From Methanolobus sp. WCC4 (GTDB lineage: Archaea > Halobacteriota > Methanosarcinia > Methanosarcinales > Methanosarcinaceae), in NCBI RefSeq assembly GCF_038022665.1, contig NZ_CP150629.1, positions 1,594,480 through 1,658,479 of the forward strand: a DNA stretch of 64,000 nt, in the 5' to 3' direction. Made by a program: the position numbers and the translations under genes. A model generated the notes under the pieces. The model was given only the letters and a program-made list of their open reading frames with translations. It was not told where the DNA came from and did no database searches. Below are positions 57,165 through 64,000 of this stretch, piece after piece (position 1 is the stretch's first letter; each line of letters begins with the position of its first letter).

Positions 57165-58733
57165 GTGACTTTATATGATTGGAAACAGAAATTAGAATAT
57201 TTAAACAGAGTTTCGATGTTTCTCAAATCAAAACCCTATTTTTCTGTTATTTTAGTTACTTTAATTACCTCTGCAATTTATTCTATTTCATTTTTGAATG
57301 GACATAATTGGGGTGGCGACTTTGCTCATTATATTTTGCAAGCAAAAGCTTTGGTTGATGGTAATGTTAATGAGGTAATTCAATTGTGTATTTATCGAAG
57401 CGAAAATAGTTCTATAATTTTCGCTCCGACGTTAGTAGCTTGGGGTTATCCTCTTCTATTAGCGGTTGTGTATTATTTAGTTGGATTTAATATTCTAGCA
57501 TTTAAAATGGTTACTAGTTTATTCTTTTTTATGTCCTTTTTTATTGTTTATTTGTTGTTTAGAGAAAAAGTGAAAGATGGTCATGTTTTGTTTTTAGTTA
57601 TGCTTGTTGCATTCAATCCTTACTTTTTTGAGTTTAAAGAAAATGTTTTAACGGAATTTGTGTTTTTCTTTTTTGGTCTATTGACTATTTACATAATTCA
57701 ACATGTAATAATTGAAAAAAAACTGTTGCTACAGAAATATGTAGATTATGTAATATTACTAGTTTTCCTATTCTTTTCATATAATATCAGAGCACAAGGA
57801 GTTCTTTTGCTTCCAACCTTAGCGCTTTGTTATTGTATTGCAAACAAAGATGTTTTTTACAATAGAAATTTACTTTCTATGATCAAAAGAAAGGATATAT
57901 ACTTTTTTAGTCCAATAATAGTTCTTAGTGCGTTGGTTTTGATTTTAGTAATCCATAAAATACCAACAACAAATACAGAATATTTTATAAATGGCAGCCT
58001 GATTGAAACATTAATGGCTGTACCATTTTTATCTAATATGTTTATGTATTTCAAAGTTTGGTCTTGGTTTTTTTCTCCACCATCCTCTCTCTCTATGCTA
58101 GTATATGGTATGACTTTGCCATTTGTTATAGCAGGTGTTCTTAACAATTATAAAAAAGACTATTTGTATATCTTATATGCATCTATCACATTGATTACAC
58201 TTTCCAGCATACACAGGCCTGTTTTCCGGTATATAATTACATTGTTCCCATTCTATATGTATTTCTTTTTGGTGGGTATAAGCAGAATACCAACAGATTC
58301 TTTCATTCCCCGTAATTTAAATCCATTTAACTGGAAATTAGCTAATATTGCGTGTATTATACTCATTCTGTATTCGATTATCGGTATGGCTCTTGTCTAT
58401 GATGACTTGAAGCACCTTGAGATATCAGATACATATGGTCCGTATTCTGCTTCAAGCGTTGAGATGTTTGCATATATAAAAAATAACACTTCAGAAGAAG
58501 ATGTAATAGTATTCTGGAAACCCCGGGTTATGACCCTATATGGTGATAGAAGATCAATTCTAATTTTAAATCTCGACGAATTTTTGGAATCTGATGCCAG
58601 GTTTGTTGTTTATGACAAGACTGAACTCCATGAGTATAATCAATTAATGGGTGCTACAATAAAAGATCAGGATAATCATTTTAAGCTTGTATATGAAAAT
58701 GATATTTTTGAGATTTTTGAGATTAATAGGTAG
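57165..58733 (+). CDS. GT-C (GT39/PMT_2-like) membrane glycosyltransferase
   Basis: 522 residues from GTG 57165, with GGGGATG upstream. The first outer loop carries NWGGDFAHYILQAKAL (about 49-64), the Asp-rich position of GT39-type enzymes, and VAWGYPLLLAVVYYLVG follows. About eleven helices, then a soluble C-terminal part of about 110 residues. Begins a plus-strand series after the IS relics. Transfers a sugar from a polyprenyl carrier on the outer face, if family behaviour holds. Confidence 0.75.
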   Translation: MTLYDWKQKLEYLNRVSMFLKSKPYFSVILVTLITSAIYSISFLNGHNWGGDFAHYILQAKALVDGNVNEVIQLCIYRSENSSIIFAPTLVAWGYPLLLAVVYYLVGFNILAFKMVTSLFFFMSFFIVYLLFREKVKDGHVLFLVMLVAFNPYFFEFKENVLTEFVFFFFGLLTIYIIQHVIIEKKLLLQKYVDYVILLVFLFFSYNIRAQGVLLLPTLALCYCIANKDVFYNRNLLSMIKRKDIYFFSPIIVLSALVLILVIHKIPTTNTEYFINGSLIETLMAVPFLSNMFMYFKVWSWFFSPPSSLSMLVYGMTLPFVIAGVLNNYKKDYLYILYASITLITLSSIHRPVFRYIITLFPFYMYFFLVGISRIPTDSFIPRNLNPFNWKLANIACIILILYSIIGMALVYDDLKHLEISDTYGPYSASSVEMFAYIKNNTSEEDVIVFWKPRVMTLYGDRRSILILNLDEFLESDARFVVYDKTELHEYNQLMGATIKDQDNHFKLVYENDIFEIFEINR

Positions 58734-58899
58734 CAACTCGATTTGCGAATAAAATGAAATTCAAATAGATTTGTGTTTGGATCTCTTTGATTTTTATTTA
58801 TCCTTATTGAAAATACGGATTTAAATTATTATCCAGCCACTTAAATATGATATCTACTGATATCTCATTATGAGGATGATATTTGACATCGAACATATC

Positions 58900-58907
58900 T
58901 TTATATA
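58900..58907 (+). promoter_or_regulatory. TATA box for the small zinc-ribbon gene
   Basis: TTTATATA at 58900-58907 lies about 130 bases before the ATG at 59034, implying an untranslated leader of about 100 bases, longer than most in this window. Confidence 0.45.
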
Positions 58908-59033
58908 GAACATATCTGCATAAGAACTTATGAGTAAGGTTGTAAGTGGGTTATTGCCTTGTTCAAAATTAAAAATTTGTATTCAATCAATATTACTTGT
59001 TTATTGTTTGTTCACAAATTTAAAGGTGGTACG

Positions 59034-59189
59034 ATGAAATTGGTAGAAACAAAATGTGAAACGTGTGGTAGTCCAATCTATGTTTATGAAGATCACTTGC
59101 ATGAAAATATGTATTGCACTCTTCATTGCATGAACTCTGCAAACAGTGAAGAAATCCAGTCCAGGGAAATCATGGGTAGTTTAAGTTGA
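59034..59189 (+). CDS. small zinc-ribbon protein
   Basis: 51 residues from ATG 59034, with AAGGTGGT just upstream; the open frame extends back to 58959 but without a site. C8ETC11 and C28TLHC32 (numbering from MKLVETKCETC) form a CxxC...CxxxC zinc knuckle like those of treble-clef or DUF-type archaeal ribbons. It is too small for an enzyme; DNA, RNA or protein binding is plausible. It has its own promoter and is followed by two hairpins, so it seems an independent gene. Confidence 0.65.
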   Translation: MKLVETKCETCGSPIYVYEDHLHENMYCTLHCMNSANSEEIQSREIMGSLS

Positions 59190-59228
59190 ACTGCCCATAA
59201 TTTAATATTCCTAGCAGCTTAGGAATAT
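59172..59228 (+). terminator. two tandem hairpins after the zinc-ribbon gene
   Basis: 59172-59181 pairs with 59189-59198 at 9 of 10 positions (loop of seven) across the stop codon, and 59205-59213 pairs perfectly with 59220-59228 (ATATTCCTA arms, loop of six). They separate this gene from the epimerase at 59285. Termination or RNA stability is inferred. Confidence 0.45.
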
Positions 59229-59284
59229 ATTTCAAGGTCTATTTTAACGATAAAAGATTTATACCCTGTTTCTTATCTACTTAC

Positions 59285-60187
59285 ATGAAAAAAGTCCTTA
59301 TCACCGGTGGCTTGGGTCAGGTTGGAAGCTATCTTGTTGACAGGCTGCATGACAGTTCACAGGTGACAGTTATAGACAATTTTTCTTCAAATAACATGGA
59401 TTATGTTCCTGCTGGTGTCTGTCTGTTTAAAGAGGACATCAGATCGCCTGTTGCAAAAGAACTGGCTGCAAAACACGATATAGTTATCCATACAGCTGCT
59501 CAGATAAGCGTTGCAAGTTCCATGGAGAATCCCTCTTTTGATGCGGATAACAATGTTTTTGGTACGCTGAATCTGCTTGAAGGTGCCCGTAAAGGGAATA
59601 TTGATAAATTTATTTATTTCAGTTCTGCTGCCGTCTATGGAAATCCTGAATACCTTCCAATTGATGAGATTCACCCGCAGAATCCGATGTCACCTTATGG
59701 AGCAAGTAAACTCTGTGGTGAGAAATATTGTACTATGTATCACAAGGCTTTTGGTCTGCCGACAGTGTGCATACGTCCCTTCAATATTTATAGCCCTCGG
59801 CAGGATTCCTCAAACCCATATTCGGGGGTAATCTCCAAATTTATAGGCAGGGCCAGGGAAGGGATGCCACCAATAATTTTTGGTGACGGTTCACAGACAA
59901 GGGATTTTGTCTCAGTGCATGACATTGTTGATATGGTTGTCTTGCTTATGGATGAGCACCAGTTTAACGGCGAAGTGTTCAATGTGGGTACTGGCAAAAA
60001 GACAAGCATTGAAAAACTTGCAAAAACCATTCTGGACGTATTCGGTCTGGATATAGAAATCGAGTTTAAAGATTGGATGGCTGGTGATATCAGGGATAGT
60101 TACTCTGATATTTCGAAATCACATAAAATAGGTTATAATCCGAAAATCAGCTTGCAGGATGGTCTGAAAGAGATTATTGGAATATAA
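59285..60187 (+). CDS. NAD-dependent nucleotide-sugar epimerase/dehydratase (GalE-like SDR)
   Basis: 300 residues. VLITGGLGQVGSYLVDRL at the start (NAD binding, with Q in place of the usual F/Y), HTAAQISVASSMENP, FSSAAVYGNP, and catalytic Y-x3-K in SPYGASKLCGEKY. RPFNIYSPRQD is typical of UDP-glucose/GlcNAc 4-epimerase relatives. Different from the epimerase at 40402 in sequence and setting. A TTTATA box at about 59249 probably drives it. Confidence 0.83.
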   Translation: MKKVLITGGLGQVGSYLVDRLHDSSQVTVIDNFSSNNMDYVPAGVCLFKEDIRSPVAKELAAKHDIVIHTAAQISVASSMENPSFDADNNVFGTLNLLEGARKGNIDKFIYFSSAAVYGNPEYLPIDEIHPQNPMSPYGASKLCGEKYCTMYHKAFGLPTVCIRPFNIYSPRQDSSNPYSGVISKFIGRAREGMPPIIFGDGSQTRDFVSVHDIVDMVVLLMDEHQFNGEVFNVGTGKKTSIEKLAKTILDVFGLDIEIEFKDWMAGDIRDSYSDISKSHKIGYNPKISLQDGLKEIIGI

Positions 60188-60240
60188 GCTATGGTCTGGT
60201 ATTTGGGTTTTATATTTATTTCATTCACTGTTAGGTATCC

Positions 60241-60843
60241 ATGAAAAAAATAATGCAAAGTAAAATAATTGTCTATTTATTACTCGGGTTACTTTACATA
60301 CTCAGGGAGTTTCTTGATATTGTTCAGGCAGTTCTGAATTTTGATTACAAGAAAAACAAGAAATACTTGTTCCTAGGCATGACCATAATATATGCTTCAA
60401 TGATTTTCTATTTATCTTCATTGACAAATATTCAGGTCCCAGCAGAAATATTTACCAATCCTCATTTTATTAAACTATATTATTTCCTTGAAAGTAATGA
60501 TTTGAAATTTGCAATTAACATACTGGGTTATTCCTTTTTACAGAGAGATAAAATAGCTCATATCTTTATCTACTTTGGTTTTGGTCTATTGTTAAATCTT
60601 ACATTCCGAAATTCAGAAAGGTCATTATTCCAAAAGTATGCTGCAATTTTTGCTATAATTACAGGTGTATTGTATGGTATTACTGATGAGATGCATCAAT
60701 CATTTGTTCCAGGAAGAGTAGCAAGTACTGCTGATCTTTTTGCAGATGGTATTGGTGTCATTCTTGCACAGGCATTTATTATTTTTCTTATTTTGGCCAG
60801 TCATCTGATTAGAAGGAATAGAAATTATCCTAAGCAGAATTAG
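60241..60843 (+). CDS. VanZ family membrane protein
   Basis: 200 residues, four to five helices. The hallmark segments DKIAHIFIYFGFGLLL and YGITDEMHQSFVPGRVASTADLFADGIG define VanZ-like proteins, small membrane proteins of unknown biochemical role often found in surface-polysaccharide loci. Its last 14 bases overlap the end of the convergent dehydrogenase gene. Confidence 0.87.
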   Translation: MKKIMQSKIIVYLLLGLLYILREFLDIVQAVLNFDYKKNKKYLFLGMTIIYASMIFYLSSLTNIQVPAEIFTNPHFIKLYYFLESNDLKFAINILGYSFLQRDKIAHIFIYFGFGLLLNLTFRNSERSLFQKYAAIFAIITGVLYGITDEMHQSFVPGRVASTADLFADGIGVILAQAFIIFLILASHLIRRNRNYPKQN

Positions 60844-62293
60844 ATTTTTCATAAGTCCAAGCTTTAATTATCTTGTGACTGTTCTTATCACCACGCCCGA
60901 TTCCCTTATACACGAATCCTGAATCGATGAACATGTCAGGATCGATCACATTCCTGCCGTCAATGATCACGGTGTGTTTCTTTCCTGTCAGTTCTTTCAT
61001 GTCTTCGGGTCTCAGGCTGAAGTATTCCTTATGACCTGTAAAGACAACAACAACATCGGAACCTGCGATGACTTCATTCATGTCCTTGTGTACCTCTACA
61101 TCCGGGTAGTTCAGCACATGCGGATCGTGAACCATGATCTCTGCGCCTGCTTCGATAACCATATCCCTGTAGGGTTCAGATGGTGGGTTACGTGCGTCAT
61201 CGGAGTCATTTATGAAAGCCCACCCGAGCATTGCTATCTTTGAACCTTTGATGTCCTTGCCTATTCTCTCAAGTGCAGCAACGGTGAGATTGTACATATG
61301 TGCAGGCATGAAATCGTTGACCCTTCTTGCAAGTACATAAATCGACTCTGCATCCTGTGGATAGTCAAGAGCCTCAGTTCCAAGTTTTACACCACGTTCA
61401 AGGTGATATGTATCCTTGGTCAGGCAGTGTCCTCCTACACCGGCTCCCGGCCAGAGTATGGCCCTTGTGATGCCTTCACCTTTGAGACTGTCAATCCCTG
61501 CCCTGACATCATAGACATTTATACCCATTGCTTCACAGTATAATGCCAGCTGGTTAGCGGCTGCTATCTGCAGGTCCCTGAAGGTATTTTCTGCAGTCTT
61601 CGTGACCTCGGCAGCAGTGGCACTCATAGGTATAACCTTGCCCTTTGTAAGTACGGGGCTGTAAAGTTCAACTGCCCTGTCAGTGCTTGGCTGGTCTATA
61701 CCTCCGACTATGCGGTCATGTTCCTGTATGTTACGGAGAAGCCTTCCGACCATGACCCTTTCAGGAGCATGTGCAAGTGCGAAATCCTCTCCTGCCTTAA
61801 GGCCGGATTCCTCTTCCAGTATCTCCTTTGCCATAGTATCGGTAGTACCTGGTGTAATTGTGGATTCCAGTACCACGAGCATGCCCGGTCTTAGATATCT
61901 TCCTACATTGCGGATCCCTTCCTTTAGTGCTCCAAAGTCAGGTTCAAGTGCTTTAGGATCAGCAAAAGGCGTCTGTATTGCCAGAGTGATGGCATCCAGT
62001 TCAGATATCCTTGAAAAGTCCGGGGTACATTCGAACTTACCTGCATCAACTACCTTCCTGAGAAGTTCTTCAAGGCCGGGTTCCTCACCTTTTAGCGGAC
62101 TTTCCCCGCGGTTGAGCATGTCTATCTTGTAACCGGATGAAGCAGAATCCCTCTGGAATCCCAGTACAAGGTCGAATTTATCAGAATCTGCAAAAAGGGC
62201 TGCAGCAGGGATGCCTACATAACCCATACCAATGACACCTATTTTCTTGATGCCCCCTTTCTCTTTCAGTATATTCTCAAGTTTTTGGCTCAT
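60830..62293 (-). CDS. UDP-N-acetylhexosamine 6-dehydrogenase (WbpA/WecC-like)
   Basis: 487 residues. GVIGMGYVGIPAAALF (19-34), ESTITPGTTD (143-152), APERVMVG (176-183) and catalytic Cys290 in GVGGHCLTKDT. The APERVMVGR form matches dehydrogenases of UDP-GlcNAc or UDP-ManNAc. Directly downstream of the Gfo/Idh oxidoreductase (12-base gap) and aminotransferase, an order recalling wbpA/wbpB/wbpE of the UDP-diacetamido-uronate pathway. Clearly richer in GC than the neighbours to the left. Confidence 0.88.
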   Translation of the reverse strand: MSQKLENILKEKGGIKKIGVIGMGYVGIPAAALFADSDKFDLVLGFQRDSASSGYKIDMLNRGESPLKGEEPGLEELLRKVVDAGKFECTPDFSRISELDAITLAIQTPFADPKALEPDFGALKEGIRNVGRYLRPGMLVVLESTITPGTTDTMAKEILEEESGLKAGEDFALAHAPERVMVGRLLRNIQEHDRIVGGIDQPSTDRAVELYSPVLTKGKVIPMSATAAEVTKTAENTFRDLQIAAANQLALYCEAMGINVYDVRAGIDSLKGEGITRAILWPGAGVGGHCLTKDTYHLERGVKLGTEALDYPQDAESIYVLARRVNDFMPAHMYNLTVAALERIGKDIKGSKIAMLGWAFINDSDDARNPPSEPYRDMVIEAGAEIMVHDPHVLNYPDVEVHKDMNEVIAGSDVVVVFTGHKEYFSLRPEDMKELTGKKHTVIIDGRNVIDPDMFIDSGFVYKGIGRGDKNSHKIIKAWTYEKSNSA

Positions 62294-62305
62294 ATCATCA
62301 CTCTC

Positions 62306-63244
62306 TCAATCTTTGATCTCTATCAGTTTTTCTCCCTTGTATGAGCTGATGGCAGCAAGGCTTACCTTAAGGGCGTGCTTGCCGTCCTCTCCGGAAGGTT
62401 CTGGTTGTTTTCCTTTGTTAATGCAATCTATAAAGTATTCAAGTTCGTTCTTCAGTGGTTCTTTCGAGTCGACCTTAGCTTTTCTTATCCATCCGCTGTC
62501 ATGCAGTTCCACGGTCTGGTCTATGTAGTCAAGATAGGCAACACCACCGACTCCTACAGCGGTCAGTTTCCTTACCTTGTGAGGTGTAAGCCAGTTGACT
62601 TCCACAAGTCCGGAATATTCATGGTCCATTCTCATATGTATGGTGGCATGGTCCTCGAACGAATGTATATCTGCACCTGCCACCGCATATACCTGATTTA
62701 CATGCGTGCCGTAAAGATATGATATTATGTCTATGTCGTGTACACCAATGTCCAGAATAACGCCTACATCCCTTATTCTTGGGTTGTAAGGTCCGACCCT
62801 TGTTGTTGATATGGAGACTACTTTTCCTAATAGTCCTTCACCGATCATCTCTTTTAATTTGATAATGGCGGGATTGAATCTCTCGATGTGACCCACCATC
62901 AAAAGCCTGTCATTCTCTTCGGCAGCTTTTATGATCGCTTCTGCATTCTCCACTGTATCGGCAATAGGTTTCTCGACAAGCACGTGAGCACCACTTTCTA
63001 TAGCATTGGTTGCTACCTGCCTGTGCATTTTCGTGGGAACGACGATGCTCACAGCATCGAGACCTTCAGCAAGCATTTCCCTGTAGTCTGTGAATGCTTT
63101 TGTATCGTATTGCTGTGCAAGTCCTTCTACAAGCTCCCTGTCTATGTCGGATATCCCGGCAAGCTCCACACCAGGCATCTCACTATAGATGCGGATATGG
63201 TTCTTTCCCATTGCACCGGAACCGATCACACCTACTTTCAGCAT
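62306..63244 (-). CDS. Gfo/Idh/MocA family oxidoreductase (WbpB/WlbA-like)
   Basis: 312 residues. GVIGSGAMGKNHIRIY (NAD binding), VEKPIADTVENAE with the conserved E-K-P (about 92-94), and DIGVHDIDIISYLYGTHV with the catalytic His. Resembles enzymes that oxidise C3 of UDP-GlcNAcA to the 3-keto sugar for transamination. It overlaps the aminotransferase gene by seven bases. Relation to WbpB is by motif and neighbourhood, not by alignment. Confidence 0.83.
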   Translation of the reverse strand: MLKVGVIGSGAMGKNHIRIYSEMPGVELAGISDIDRELVEGLAQQYDTKAFTDYREMLAEGLDAVSIVVPTKMHRQVATNAIESGAHVLVEKPIADTVENAEAIIKAAEENDRLLMVGHIERFNPAIIKLKEMIGEGLLGKVVSISTTRVGPYNPRIRDVGVILDIGVHDIDIISYLYGTHVNQVYAVAGADIHSFEDHATIHMRMDHEYSGLVEVNWLTPHKVRKLTAVGVGGVAYLDYIDQTVELHDSGWIRKAKVDSKEPLKNELEYFIDCINKGKQPEPSGEDGKHALKVSLAAISSYKGEKLIEIKD

Positions 63245-64000
63245 TTAAGACCACCCCAGTCTATGATTGAATTGGCAATTGTATCGATATCCTCATCCGT
63301 GACGCCCGGATGGACAGGCAGGGATAATACTTCCCTGGAAGCCTTCTCTGTGACCAGTAGGGAGTCATTGTAACCCATCTCCTTATAGAATGGTTGCCTG
63401 TGGGTCGGTATAGGATAGTAGATACCGCTTCCTATTCCCTTTGTCCTAAGGTAGTCTGAGAGTTCATCCCTGTCATGTGTACGAATGGTGTACTGATGGA
63501 ATGAGTGGGTACAGTTCTCTTTAACAGTGGGGCAGAGTATCCCTTCTATATCACTGAGCTTCTCGTTGAGAAGTTTGGCATTGTGTTGTCTTCCTGATGT
63601 ATAATCAGGAAGCTTTTTGAGTTGTGTAAGTCCAATTGCTGCTGATATATCTGTCATTCGCAGGTTGTATCCCAGCATCTCATGCAGGTAGCGCTGCTTT
63701 GAGCCGTGTGCACGTATCATGCGTGCCTTTGCTGCCACTTCTTCATTGTTGGTGGTTATGATGCCACCTTCACTGGTGGTCATATTCTTGGTCGGATAGA
63801 AGCTGAAGGCTCCTGTTCCAAAGGAACCGACCTTTTTCCCTCTATAGGTAGCCCCATGTGCCTGACATGCATCTTCAATAATGATAAGACCATGGTCCTC
63901 TGCAATATCCTTTATTGCATCCATCTCTGCAGGGTGTCCATAGAGGTGCACAGGCATGATCGCCTTTGTTGCAGGAGTTATCTTTTCCTCAATTAGATTC
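63238..64000 (-). CDS. DegT/DnrJ/EryC1/StrS aminotransferase (5' end outside window)
   Basis: The open frame runs through the window edge, so the N-terminus is missing; a methionine at 63957 is internal (TPATKAIMPVHLYGHPAEMD). Visible: IEDACQAHGA (PLP-ring region), SFYPTKNMTTSEGG with the PLP lysine, and a normal C-terminus. In the WbpE role it would aminate the 3-keto sugar made by the downstream oxidoreductase. First of a three-gene minus-strand operon (aminotransferase, oxidoreductase, dehydrogenase). Confidence 0.87.
   Translation of the reverse strand, partial: NLIEEKITPATKAIMPVHLYGHPAEMDAIKDIAEDHGLIIIEDACQAHGATYRGKKVGSFGTGAFSFYPTKNMTTSEGGIITTNNEEVAAKARMIRAHGSKQRYLHEMLGYNLRMTDISAAIGLTQLKKLPDYTSGRQHNAKLLNEKLSDIEGILCPTVKENCTHSFHQYTIRTHDRDELSDYLRTKGIGSGIYYPIPTHRQPFYKEMGYNDSLLVTEKASREVLSLPVHPGVTDEDIDTIANSIIDWGGLKC

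Noticed and set aside
1-64000. CRISPR arrays, tRNA or rRNA genes
   Set aside because: No regularly spaced direct repeats, no cloverleaf or rRNA-like sequence was noticed on reading; weak tRNA signals could be missed without a covariance search.

Overview
This window is part of an archaeal chromosome, most likely a methanogen of the Methanosarcinales. The evidence is archaeal ribosome-binding sites (GGTGAT and GGAGGT types), TTTATATA-type TATA boxes, frequent TTG/GTG starts, families common in that order (DUF1616, DUF354, archaeosortase, a MraY/WecA-like archaeal GlcNAc-phosphate transferase) and methanosarcinal-looking IS remnants. The genus cannot be fixed from the sequence alone. Almost the whole window is one large accessory locus for making, exporting and anchoring surface glycans.

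Layout. 0-8.5 kb: a DUF1616 protein cut by the window edge, UDP-GlcNAc 2-epimerase (wecB), then a deacetylase-like/DUF354/GT4 run and a GT4 plus GT-C membrane protein. 8.5-9.0 kb: IS debris. 9.0-12.6 kb: a tight four-gene operon read right to left (UbiA/DPPR-synthase-like prenyltransferase, DUF362, PHP phosphoesterase, flippase-like protein). 12.8-14.65 kb: an IS1634-like remnant interrupted by a degenerate IS5-like element with a clear 8-bp target duplication. 14.66-20.1 kb: GT4, archaeosortase and two GT-C proteins. 20.5-33.1 kb: the main polysaccharide cluster (GT-C, four GT4 plus one variant GT4, two GT2, a Wzx-type flippase, DegT aminotransferase, WbqC, PIG-L deacetylase), followed by an opposed hexapeptide acyltransferase. 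33.74-34.73 kb: a second IS5-like copy, also with an 8-bp duplication. 34.8-40.3 kb: a GT-C protein and a 1134-residue secreted beta-helix/cohesin/dockerin protein. 40.4-48.0 kb: an epimerase, the GlcNAc-phosphate transferase, a tandem GT2, a nucleotide-sugar dehydrogenase and two unknown exported proteins. 48.0-54.2 kb: complete dTDP-rhamnose pathway rfbCBDA, a GT4 and a large membrane protein. 54.2-57.1 kb: IS1 and IS1634 relics, a MITE-like repeat, a second Wzx flippase and a GT2 stub. 57.2-60.8 kb: GT-C, a small zinc ribbon, an epimerase and VanZ. 60.8-64.0 kb: nucleotide-sugar dehydrogenase, Gfo/Idh/MocA oxidoreductase and DegT aminotransferase, the last cut by the window edge.

How it fits together. 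The sugar-nucleotide genes (wecB, two nucleotide-sugar dehydrogenases, oxidoreductase plus aminotransferase, rfbABCD, epimerases) would feed many GT2/GT4 enzymes building lipid-linked oligosaccharides begun by the GlcNAc-phosphate transferase. Two Wzx-type proteins would flip them. GT-C membrane proteins, using lipid-linked donors, would add sugars outside or transfer glycans to surface proteins. The archaeosortase would anchor some secreted proteins.

Base composition is mixed. Sample 60-base lines that I counted run from about 22% GC (17.1 kb) and 32% (37.2 kb) to 42% (39.2 kb) and 50% (61.7 kb). Together with the IS relics and two truncated GT2 stubs this suggests a locus assembled and reshuffled by repeated transfer, with the 60.8-64 kb genes closest to chromosomal core composition.
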